A stretch of 64,000 nucleotides of DNA from Malachius bipustulatus. Lineage: Eukaryota; Arthropoda; Insecta; Coleoptera; Melyridae. The notes below the pieces were generated by a model. It worked only from the letters and a program-made list of their open reading frames with translations. It was not told where the DNA came from and searched no databases. Shown here in pieces: positions 46,680 through 56,585 of this stretch (positions are counted from its first letter, which is position 1; every line of letters starts with the position of its first letter). The position numbers and the translations under genes are program-made. The stretch lies in the NCBI GenBank assembly GCA_910589415.1, contig OU342630.1:75574186-75638185 (forward strand), in the 5' to 3' direction.

Positions 46680-47149
46680 TCCAGAACACCAGAATTGGTC
46701 TTTATTCTCTAGCAGTTTAAAGCCCGTGGAGGCAGACACGAGACTTGTCTTTGAACGAATTTGAACGAATTTTCCGTCATCATCAATTTAAATAATTTTT
46801 ATTAATTATGCAAAACAGGAATTTTACCTTTTACTCTTTAATTATCAATAATGTGATACTACTTCGTTACTATATGAAAGCATCCAAAGATATGACGTTA
46901 ATTATTGTTAGTATAATACTATGATTACGAGGTAGGTAAAATATAAAAACTTTCACGAAATGAAGTTCTGATTAGCCGATATGTTAAAAAATGCAAAATC
47001 TAATTGGTTGTACAAAAAGTATGTTGACTAACTTTACACTCATATTAATTAATTAGAAACTTAACTTTGAAAAAACTCTCCTTACTGAATGAAGTAAGAC
47101 AACAAAAATATTGAAACAGGCACGAATGACCATTCACTTAATTATTATT

Positions 47150-47490
47150 AAAAATCGAGTGGTCACCAACACAGACCTCTTCTCCCGACGAGACATTCCT
47201 TTCCATCCAACGGGACCCCTGGTAATGGTAATGGTTCACCTGCTCGGCTAACGAACTTACAGGCCGGGCAGCAGTTATCATTTATGGCCGGTCCGTGATG
47301 TGTGACAAATTACCAGCCCGACCCTCACACTTGGGAAGCGAATTAGGCTCAACTCTCGACCAGAGCCTCCCGGCCTGGCGAGATGCTGGTCCAGGGCACC
47401 AGCCAAAAAGGGACTCCCTCTTAAACTCGCTGTCCTGCCAGTAATTCCATTTAGCGAAATAAATGTCCGCTTCTTACCCAGTGATTATCA
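47150..47490. promoter_or_regulatory. GC-richer island, possible conserved non-coding element
   Basis: About 340 bases with markedly higher GC than the surroundings, no ORF that stays open on either strand, and no repeat signature. This pattern is typical of insect enhancers near developmental genes, but composition alone cannot prove function. Confidence 0.3.
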
Positions 47491-47609
47491 TGATTTGTTA
47501 TGTCAGTACGCTCAGAAGTTGTTCTTTTTGGATTAGCTACATGTAGTCTATCCATTAGGTGTATAAGTAGTAGTGGATATATTTATTATAAAGAGGTTGA
47601 TACAAGTCA

Positions 47610-47854
47610 ACGTTTGTCAAACTAAAATATTAGTTTGTCCACCCTTTAAAGGAAAGTTACTGCAGAATTAGAAAATTGACATCAGCACCATGAACAGATT
47701 AATTTAATTTTTGTGAACAGATCGTGAACAAACGAATGCGGTTTGAAAATTCATGAAACATGTTCATATGGGGGTGCCGATGTCAATTTTTTTTAAATTT
47801 TATCGTAGCTTTTTTTTAAGGGTGGACAAACAAAAATTTTTATTGGACAAACGT
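47610..47854. mobile_element. 245-bp hairpin element
   Basis: The left end ACGTTTGTCAAACTAAAATA and the segment TTAGTTTGTCCACCCTT pair with GGGTGGACAAACAAAAATTT and TATTGGACAAACGT at the right end. AAATTGACATC near 47682 pairs with GATGTCAATTT near 47778. A further direct repeat of the interior, sharing GTTCATA and GGGTGCC, follows to about 47935. The family is unknown. Confidence 0.65.
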
Positions 47855-48728
47855 GAAACAAACATGGATAAATCATGCACAAACAAATTCCGATTGACTT
47901 TTATAAAAGTTCATACTTGAGGGTGCCATCCACTTCACTAATCTGACATAATTGCAGCGTTTTGGCAGGTTACTACTAAAGTCACCAATACTCAAAATTT
48001 GCTTTTAGATGTCAGATTGTATATTAGAAACTGTTATTTTGGATAAATGTGTGTTATGTCTTACATTCTCATATAATATCTTCTATGGGAGAATCGTCAA
48101 GAGATGGACAAGAAATAGGGTGAAGCTGTTAATCGAGAGATGATAAAAAAAAATATTAACTATGAAATTGATGGGCCTTTTATCTTCTAAACAAATTCGG
48201 AAGATCTTCAGACCTTACTATTCGAGCGTAGTCGAATCATGTCAAGCAGTTGGTCTAGACTCTGGACCGATGAGTAAACCACTGAGGAAGTAGGTTTACA
48301 CAGAGGAGGAAGTATTGAGGAAGTACGGAGGAAGTACGGAAGAAGTATGAGGAAGTACGAGGAAGTACGAGGAATTACTAGGAAGTATGAGGAAGTACAA
48401 GGAAGTATGGAGGAAGTACGAGAAAGTGTGGAGGAAGTACGAGGAAGTGTGTGAGGAAGTGGAACTGTCTCTAAAACGGAATGACACCATGTTTAGTACT
48501 TAGCCAAAACCGCTAGACTAATGGAAGTATTTTCCGAGAGACTTGAAGAAGAATTTCGGAGGAAGTCTCGCAGATATAAGGGGAAACACTGATGATATAC
48601 CTACAAAGAATAATTACTTAGAAAGTGAGGAAGTCGAAGGAAGTACGAGGAAGTATGGAGGAAGTGTGAGGAAGTGCAAGGAAGTACGAGGAAGTACAAG
48701 GAAGTATGGAGGAAGTACGAGGAAGTAT

Positions 48729-48791
48729 GAGGAATTATTTGACAAAAAGGAAGTAGGTGTACAAAATATGACTCAGTGGTTTGCTCCTCGC
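48729..48791 (+). repeat. Duplicated 63-base cassette, copy 1
   Basis: Identical to 49507-49569 except for two bases. It follows directly on a minisatellite block in both places. Read in the frame GAG GAA TTA it gives EELFDKKEVGVQNM then QWFAPR. One difference changes Thr to Asn and the other is silent, hinting that it may once have been coding. Confidence 0.75.
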
Positions 48792-48912
48792 ACAAATGTA
48801 TCCGATTATTATGGGTTCAAAAAATTAAATAACGAGCATATTATTACATTATCATTTTTGTTGCAAAACTGTTCAGTTTAGAAGATCAATTTTTTAAATT
48901 ATTACTAGTAAA

Positions 48913-49282
48913 ATGGAAAGTACTATTCAAATAAAAGAAGAACTTGAAGACCCGCCAGGCGAAAATGAAGTTCACAAGTGGTAGGGGATAATGTGGACTT
49001 AAAGAAGAACCAGTGGATATTGAAAAACACTCCCCGGGATGGGAAAAGGGTAAAACCAGAAGTTCCAAAGGCGACGGACTGGATAATAGCGACTCTGTCC
49101 AGTCTAAAATTTTTCCTGAAAGTGTTTCTCCTGCTAATGTGCCAGCATCAGAAGAATGTGCACGATATCGTGAAATGTTACATTCGAAAGAAAAGTATCA
49201 GTGTAAGCATGAGGAAGTACGAGGAATTACGAAGAAGTATGAGGAAGTACGAGGAAATACGAGGAAATACGAGGAAGTATGA
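48913..49282 (+). pseudogene. N-terminal part of a C2H2 zinc-finger-type gene, interrupted
   Basis: From the ATG at 48913 the frame reads MESTIQIKEELEDPPGENEV and stops at 48982. One frame over, from 49001, it resumes KEEPVDIEKHSPGW and runs to YQCKH before entering the minisatellite and stopping near 49282. IKEE and KEEP motifs followed by a YQCKH start are typical of insect C2H2 zinc-finger proteins, where YQCKH would continue into the first finger. Two single-base losses in homonucleotide runs (a G near 48980 and an A near 49003) would account for the shift. They could be true mutations or assembly errors. The finger itself is replaced by GAGGAAGTAY repeats. Confidence 0.5.
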
Positions 49283-49506
49283 GGAAGTACGAGGAAATAC
49301 GAGGAAGTATGGAGGAAGTACGAGGAAGTACGGAAGAAGTATGAGGAAGTACGAGGAAGTACGAGGAAGTATGGAGGAAGTACGAGGAAGCATGGAGGAA
49401 GTAGGAGGAAGTATGGAGGAAGTAAGAGGAAGTGCGAGGAAGTACGAGGAAGTATAAGGAAGTACAAGGAAGCCAAAGGAAGTATGGAGGAAGTACGAGG
49501 AAGTAT

Positions 49507-49569
49507 GAGGAATTATTTGACAAAAAGGAAGTAGGTGTACAAAATATGAATCAGTGGTTTGCCCCTCGC
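49507..49569 (+). repeat. Duplicated 63-base cassette, copy 2
   Basis: Second copy of the cassette described at 48729-48791, two differences in 63 bases, again at the downstream end of a minisatellite block. Confidence 0.75.
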
Positions 49570-49599
49570 TCTGGACTAGAAGGTGAAATATCCAACAAC

Positions 49600-50628
49600 C
49601 TAAGGTAACGGTTATAAGTGTGAGCAAACTGATATTGTTGCACACATAAAGTAAATAGGTACTTCTACTTTGTTTGAGATCGATATATTAACACCTTAAC
49701 CTTCTAACTATTTTCCATTTATGAAAAAAAGATATGGTGGTTAAAAAATGTCATCAAATTAAAGAATCATACCTCAGAGTCACTCCAGTATCTGCTACCA
49801 ATAGTTCTTAAGGGTTATTATGCTTCTTTGTTAAAGTAATTCGTAACTCGATGATATTTACCTGAAAATAAAAAATAACCAAGTTAATAAAAGTGAAAAT
49901 TGTTTACTCCTAAGTAAATTACTTATAAAAAGCTCTAAAAGCTCGTGAGTAAGTATAAAGTTAGTTATTATTAGAGCTTGCCTAGAGCTTTTATTGTGTG
50001 AAATAAAATACAAATGTTGTGTAAAGAAATAATATAGTGAAGGGTTTAGAACTAATTTGATCAAATGAAGATCCGCAGGAATCCGAACACCTTATTGCCC
50101 AACCAAAGGACTTTGTACGGCACGTAATTCGGTTGAAAAACATGACCGAAACAAGAAACTTCCTGCGTTCTAAATCATTTAATACAAAAGCATGGAACGT
50201 AGACCGCCAGAAAATCAAACACATCCGTCCTATGGAAGGAAACCTGAAACTTTAATGTCAAATAGAAGCCACCAGAATGTAAAGCCGCATCTGGTAATTT
50301 GTGATTTGAACGCCAACAACCTACCGGCCACCTCACTGATTTCACTGCGAATCAGATTTCCAGGTGGACCAGAATGGATTAGTTCATTACAAAGTCATTC
50401 TTCTGTAAATTTTATGCTCGAGATTACATTAAATAAGCGGTTATGACTTAAAAACAGTGAAATAAAGGGAATATTAATTAATTTCCTGGTGTGTTTTCAA
50501 TAAAAAAATCTGAATTATCAATAGGTAGGTACTTACAATGCAATGTAGCGACGATAAACGTTTACTATGATGATACAGAACTTTTCTTTGAATTGAGAAT
50601 AAATAAAACATCCTCACATTCCTTATAA
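49600..50628. other. Mostly non-coding, one unassigned ORF
   Basis: The plus-strand ORF 50192-50446 (84 codons, with RPPENQTHPSYGRK and HLVICDLNANNLP) lies in sequence of slightly higher GC. I do not recognise it. An exon or a decayed transposon is possible. No other features were seen. Confidence 0.3.
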
Positions 50629-51402
50629 TACATGATATTATGTAATTGAATGTCAGTATTTAAGAGGATGATTTTTGGGTCCATTTTAAGAAGAAAACTT
50701 CATAAGAACGTATGTCCTAAGAGTCTTAACTTTTGAGATACAGGGTGGTAAAATTTTATTAAAATAAATTATTTTTTCGTAATATTTGTAATAACGTTTT
50801 GGATATTTTAATGAAATTTCGTAAACAGGTATTACGCATCAAGGGGCATTTTTTCATGTACCACGTTTCATTTTATTTCCATCAGTGACGATGGCGCATG
50901 ATCGTGCAGAATTTTACCGGCATATTTTAGCAGATATTGATGGTACGCCACTGATTTCTGTTCAAAAAGAAATCATTTTTGGAATCCCCATTCATTTCCA
51001 AGCAAATTTTATTACTTATTTTTTTCAGTCCGATACACGGTTTTCGCCTAAGAAAACAAAATCTGTTTCTCTACATGGTAACAAGTTTGTCGCTAAATGA
51101 CAATAAAAAAATATAAATTAAATGCAGGTAAAATTCTGCACGATCATCACTAGTGGAGATAAAACGAAATGTGGTACATGAAAAATGCCTCTTGATGAGT
51201 ACTACCTGTCTATTAAATTTTATTAAAATATCCAGAGCGGTATTGCCGATATTATGAAAAAATTACTGATTTTAATAAAACTTTACCACCCTGTATCTCA
51301 AAAGTTAAGAACTTTTATTAGGTCATACGTTTTTATGAAGTTTTCTTCTTAAAATGGACCCAAAAATCACCCCCTTAAATTCAGTTACAAAACACCCTGT
51401 AT
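50629..51402. mobile_element. Nested foldback F, outer palindrome
   Basis: The outer arms 50629-50738 (110 bp) and 51296-51402 (107 bp) are complementary, sharing GATTTTTGGGTCCATTTTAA and AGAAGAAAACTTCATAA-type sequence. The right end reads AAAACACCCTGTA; the left end is decayed (TACATGATATTATG). Without the insert the arms meet as CTTTTGAGA-TA-TCTCAAAAG, a perfect palindrome about a TA. Confidence 0.85.
50739..51295. mobile_element. Nested foldback F, inner element
   Basis: Termini are TACAGGGTGGTAAAATTTTA and the complement AAAACTTTACCACCCTGTA. Pairing continues inward through TTCATGTACCACGTTTC and ATGATCGTGCAGAATTTTAC and their counterparts near 51165 and 51130. The 71-codon ORF 50885-51100 spans the loop and looks fortuitous. 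Confidence 0.82.
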
Positions 51403-51599
51403 AACCGAAACAGGTACCCGTTTCAGCTTTTCCTTCCATCACAATATTCATTGTAAGTCTTTTATAAAAAATACAGACATAAATATACTGACAAAACCCA
51501 TAACCTGTCAAGTTATATTAAATAAAATACACCTTCCTTATCTACATTCACCTAGGAGAATATTAGTTTAATAAGATAATCAAATAACTTCCCAGATAT

Positions 51600-51860
51600 G
51601 ACCAAACTCCTAAGATCAACGACTGCGCTAATTCCCTTAATTACCGACCCGTGCATCATATCGTCTGCTCACGAACCGCAGGAACGCTTGCAAGTTGGCG
51701 TTAATTAAAACTCCTTGCAAAGTGCACACCAGGAGTGCGCCTGCCACTATCTTCATTTGCCGCCGGTGAAATTGCGACGGAGTCCGGAGCACTATAATAG
51801 GGGGACAGCAGGGGGACTCTCACTAGCCGCTGAGCTACTAAGTAAGTTGTTTTAGCTCCC
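51600..51860. promoter_or_regulatory. GC-richer island, possible conserved non-coding element
   Basis: About 260 bases of clearly higher GC with no sustained ORF or repeat. It contains several TTAATT/TAATTA cores of the kind bound by homeodomain proteins. Function is inferred from composition only. Confidence 0.3.
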
Positions 51861-52399
51861 CACGGGCCGTTTCCACTCAATCCCAGTCATTAGGATACCT
51901 CTCAAGTGTCCTTCTTCTATGAGGCACTTCACCAGAAATGTTACAGAAAACGACTAGTTAAAGGTCAGACTAAGGATATTAGAATTTGAGGAATGTAGAT
52001 TGTCGAATTGAGGCTCTAAAATAATTTACAAGAGAAATTTAGCTTCATGGATTAAAATTATAATTAAAAAAATTAAAAAGATGATGTCAATAGCTATAGT
52101 CCTAAATGCGTTTGAACCACTATTATGTATATTATGGCATGTCATTAAATTCAGAATTAAAATATCTTTCAATTTTTACAATAATAATTCCAGGTCCGTA
52201 TTTAAAAAATCGAACTTCAGTCTGGTCCTGCAAATATGAATTCTAAAAAAAAACTGACATCGCAAAAATAAAGCTGGTCAATAACTGCAATGAAAATATG
52301 GTTTCAGTATTTCTCCATCTTCAATAATAACGTCAATAAATTTTCTAATGAAAATTCAAAATTTGTAATGCGAATAAAGAATTTGAAATCTCTTTCTAA

Positions 52400-52546
52400 A
52401 ATTGCATTGTCCTCCTGGTTTCCCAACATTTTCCCCATTTAACCGACTTTGTATCTCCCAGATTTCCGAGATCCCCATATGCTGTTCATTGTTATCTTGG
52501 AAACAGTTTATACAGCGAGTAACTTTCTGGAAGAGACACCCTGTCA
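52400..52546 (+). mobile_element. Solo right end of the foldback core with another wrapper
   Basis: CATTTAACCGACTTTGTA ends at 52453, matching the core's right terminus, and is followed by TCTCCCAGATTTCC and about 90 further bases ending GAGACACCCTGT. The wrapper differs from those of A, B and C. No left arm was found. Confidence 0.55.
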
Positions 52547-55064
52547 CTAAAAAAGATCGCTCAAATTGGGCAAATAGTTTTGACAAAAACGAAAAAAAAA
52601 ACTTTTGGCTTTTTCTTGGCGGTTGCCTTAATTCCTGGGAGAAGAGTATATTCTACCACCTACTAAAGGAACTTATTCTTTGTATGAAGTTGGTGATTTT
52701 TGTTTAATCCATCAAAGAAACTAAGACATTTATAAAACGAACGAATTATGTATTTCAAAGTTTGAATTGAAACCCATGCCCATTCCACTCTGTACTAAAT
52801 AACTTTCATTGAACAGCTGGTTTTCCCTACCTGCAAATGATTGACTCGTACAACAGAAAAAATTTCTTCAAAGTCTTAAGACATTTATGAATAAAACCCG
52901 AAAGTAAGGATTAATAAGCCAATAAATAAGCCATCGTCGAAACGTAAGCAGTTAATTATAAATTCGACTAAGCTGAATCAAATGCTGTTCGTTTATTATT
53001 GAACTCGCCAGTGGCAATAATGAAATGAGGATCTCGAATACAAACAAACGACAAATTTCACCTAATTAGACGGAGCCCTTATTTAATGACATCGAAAGTT
53101 GAAAGAGGCCCTGGATTTAAGCACATAATTATGGGATGAAGATAATCTGTGCAGAATAGAATGCAAATATTGACTGACATGAGCAGAAGGCAGGTAAAGG
53201 CGACCTGCGAGCTGCAATTAAAGCAGGACTAATTACCCGTCCAGTGTCGTTAACGCCACCCACCTAAATCACAGGAGATTCTGCTGCTGAAGCTGAATAG
53301 ATGATCCGGTAATCCAAAGACCGTCCGTACACACAAAGGGTAAAATAGGATTCAGAGATCTCCTGTTGGAATTGGTACTCCAATAAGTTCATCTTTTATT
53401 TCAGTCTCTCGCGGTTGCATAATAAAATAGCTCCGACTCCATGTTTTGATAAAAATTATAAATGAAATCATGGAAATTTTAATGGATCCAGAGATTACTT
53501 CATGAGAAGGAAGACGCAGCAAGTTTATCAGCAGGCTATTTTTGGAATATAATATTTTGGCAAGTATGTTGCAAAGTCAATAGGTTATCATTATGATCAT
53601 TTTAATCAATTTAAAGTTAAATTCTGAAGCCAAACTCGTCAGATAAATATAGTAGAATTAACCTGAATTAAAAGCTCAATGCTTTGAAACGATGATGCGG
53701 TTTAATTAGCATGGAAACATGTCCTGTTAAAGGATACTGGTTACTGGTTGTTTCATAGTGCTCACATGATTGCTCTAATGATGAACATTGCTCGGTGTAC
53801 TTTATAATTATTTATTGGTTCCCAGTAAATCAACATAGCCTGACCTAGGTAAATATTGATTCGTGGAAACCTTGTTATGCAGACAACTATTCAAACATGA
53901 CCTCATAAAGGCTATTGTTAAATAAAGCAATTTAAACATAAAATTCATTAATTCATCATCACCGTTACTCACTCTAGTTGTGTGCTTTATTATCGCTTAA
54001 ACATTTATCTATCTGCCTGCCTACTTCAATTTATTCACGATGAGGGTGGAATTGCCATCAATTAGTTGTATAATTTCATAAATTGACGTAAAATATCCTA
54101 ACATGCTCGTATTTGGTTGAACTTTGCTTGACGGTGACAAGAAATAATTATTTGAATTTTTTGCAGTGAGGTTTGAAAATAATGTAGCATTAAACTACCC
54201 AAAATTACTGAATTTCAAGTAAAGTTAGCGAGATCGTGTTTCATGAAATAAGAAATTTTTGAAAATTTGCAAATAGGAATTTCACTGTTGACCCATGAAA
54301 TCACCAACTGACTCGAATTTAGTGAGTGGAAAAGTGGAAAAATCGTTTAGTTAATCTGCTTCAAATAGAAAGAAATGTTATCATTACCTATCATATTCGA
54401 TGTTTAATTAATAAAAATTAATGATAAAAATTAACAGATCCCTAATTTCTGAAAACTGATCTGCATGCTTGTAGAGGAATATTACTGTAACTGCTTTCGT
54501 GGCCCGTATGGACGTCGCAAGAAGCAAGTTCTGAGAATATCCGATCTTTGAGAATAAACGATCGCCAATGATACCAAGATTTCAGGAAATTTGTCTGTAT
54601 TGTTCCAAGAATATCAGTTTTACAAGTTGGTGCCCAAATTACGAAGCATATTCTAGTTGTAATCGGGCAAGTGAATTCAACAGAACTAGCTAAGGTTCTT
54701 CAGATTTGTTCTAACAGACTTCGGTTGTGCTTGCATGATACATTGACTTTTTTTGGACAACCTTTCTTCGATTTTGAGCGGCCACGTAAATTTTATGAAG
54801 CTGTGGATATTGGATAATGCTATGAACTTTTTGCTGTTAATCTAATAATTGTGGATATGGTGTTGACTGAGCATTGGGTAATATAAAGTTGTTATCGGTA
54901 ATCTCATATACAATCTCCATTTTTAGCTTTCGCAAGGTCTGTGTAAAGAAATATTCGTAGTCAAAGAAAATATTTACGTTTGTTCTCGTTAAAATTTAAG
55001 TTCCCAATAATAATTATTGTATAGAGCTGCCGGATTCACTATGCCAATAATAATTAAAAAACAT
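52547..55064. other. Non-coding stretch, no gene recognised
   Basis: AT-rich with a GC-richer patch at about 53150-53300 that has no ORF. No transposon sequence was recognised. Confidence 0.4.
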
Positions 55065-55990
55065 AAATACCTGATCATGATTCTCGACTCAGAGTTACTG
55101 TGGACATATCACATCGAATACCTAAGAGGACGATGCGAAAAAAAATTCTTAGATTAGTGTCCAAAATGAGGTAGGAAGAAGACCGAAGCCTCCCCCCAGC
55201 TGTTTTATGGATCATACACACGCTCGCTTATCGATTATGGCCTATACAATACAAAGCTATACGAATATGCTCAGGAGCTTATAGGTCTTCACCTAGGAAG
55301 TCAATCTTGTCGGAGGCGCATTAGCCCTCCTTCAACATATGTAGACAACTTTTGTCAGAAAAATGTCTATACTAAAGCTCAGAACGTAAGTAACCAAAGA
55401 CCTGAACAACAATTTATGTAGAAAATTTTACCAATACATATTGGTCTATTTGGAATTATTAAATATTGGAAACCTTTTGGTCTCTCTATTACAGTGCTTA
55501 AACTTTCGAAATCGAACAAAGCTTAATAATGGTGTTTGCATAACGACTCAGGAGAGAATGCAATTATCAGCAACTCAGTTCTACTTACCTTGAGTGATGA
55601 TTCTATAATATAATAGATGTTCTCATAATCCAATTGTATGACAAATTTTTGGTAGATTGTCAGAGCTGACCAATCGTCATGTAGTCTTTGTCTGGGCCAA
55701 GAGCCATTCGGTGATAACTGGTAACGAAAAAGCCGATCACTATGCCAAGGAGTCGATCAGTTTGCGAGAAAGCAAAATATTCCCTCCTGTGGGAATCGAA
55801 ATGGAAAAACGCCTCCTCGATAGCTAGAGCCGAATACTTCTTCCCTTCATCACTCATTACCTGGTAAAAACTCCATAGTTATAAATCTATCCGTATCTTA
55901 TACAGTTCAATAATAACTCGTCTGTGATTGAATCACGGTTGAGTTCCTTTCCACCTACATAAGATCGTGATCCTAGTCTCTAATAATAGC
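55065..55990 (+). pseudogene. Fossil I-type ORF2, post-RT region and RNase H end
   Basis: Starting at 55065 one frame reads KYLIMILDSELLWTYHIEYL, which aligns with KYLGVIFDSQLRW and HIQNLRKSC in the intact element's ORF2 (residues 778-788). SLIDYGLY (near 55225) and a SGAYRSSPRKS-like stretch (near 55280) follow in shifted frames, matching LIRSRIDYGAISY and GCFRTTPS. At 55678-55760 HVVFVWAKSHSVITGNEKAD is the end of an RNase H domain. Stops and shifts occur throughout. The region between and the end are poorly preserved, so the right limit is approximate. Confidence 0.72.
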
Positions 55991-56149
55991 CATTCCATAA
56001 GCATAGTATGAGGGCAAAGTAAAAAAAAATATAGAATAACAAATACAGTAATAATCTAAATTGGTTATAAGATTCACAAGTAAGGGAAGTCTTCAATTTA
56101 CGAACACTTTCAATACAACCTCATGCATCCTACTCATTTCCATGGGATC

Positions 56150-56585
56150 ATTCTGCATAAATTGGAAGGGCAACAGAAAGGACGATGTGAAGTCAGCGGG
56201 TGTATAGCGTGGTGCCTTATCACCGCCCCATAACTTAAGGGATTATTTACAGAGCCTGGTAGCTTCCCGCTCAATGTGCTTCAGGCAGCTTCTCCACGGA
56301 AACAAAGTGTAACCTCCGTTGAACTCCCAATCGATCAGCTTGTTTTGCATAACATCATTAGTAAGCCGATAGCCTATCAATAAATCCCGGAAATTCCCAC
56401 CAGTGCCGATTGCTTTAGCGCTAGTGTCGCCATTTATTTTCATATTGCAGGATAGTGTTCCCGGCCATATAAGCCGCGTCCTGTTTTATTGCGTCACGGA
56501 CTCGCTAATGGGATTTAATACAGAATCCATTCTGTTCCCGTGTACGGTGGCTACAAGGATAACTATAATGTTCACAGACACATAA
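56150..56585. other. GC-richer segment with a possible splice acceptor
   Basis: The plus strand has TTTATTTTCATATTGCAG just before 56451, a plausible splice acceptor, followed by an open frame of about 44 codons (DSVPGHISRVLFYCVTDSL onwards) to a stop at 56583. The minus strand has a 66-codon ORF (56243-56443). I recognise neither. The segment could be an exon, a decayed gene or a conserved non-coding element. Confidence 0.25.

Larger units (their letters stand above)
48300..49515. repeat. GAGGAAGTAY minisatellite in three blocks
   Basis: Blocks at about 48303-48460, 48627-48735 and 49211-49515 are built from a 10-base unit GAGGAAGTAC/T, often alternating with an 11-base version to give 21-base doublets. 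On the plus strand one frame reads EEVRGSTRKY-type repeats, on the minus strand SSYFLVLP-type repeats. Both arise from the repeat itself and are not evidence of a protein. The blocks are separated by unique sequence. Confidence 0.9.

Noticed and set aside
48300..49515. Regular repeats that might be a CRISPR array or a repetitive protein
   Set aside because: Units are contiguous 10/11-base minisatellite copies without unique spacers, and the open frames on both strands are by-products of a stop-free repeat unit.
49178..49645. Minus-strand ORFs of 90-155 codons rich in SSYFLVLP
   Set aside because: They are the reverse reading of the GAGGAAGTAY repeat, and three overlapping frames are open at once.
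50885..51100. 71-codon ORF beginning with a good ATG
   Set aside because: It spans the arm and loop of foldback F, and its N-terminal part is mirrored in the opposite arm.
55660..55857. Minus-strand 65-codon ORF
   Set aside because: Antisense of the RNase H remnant of the I-type fossil.
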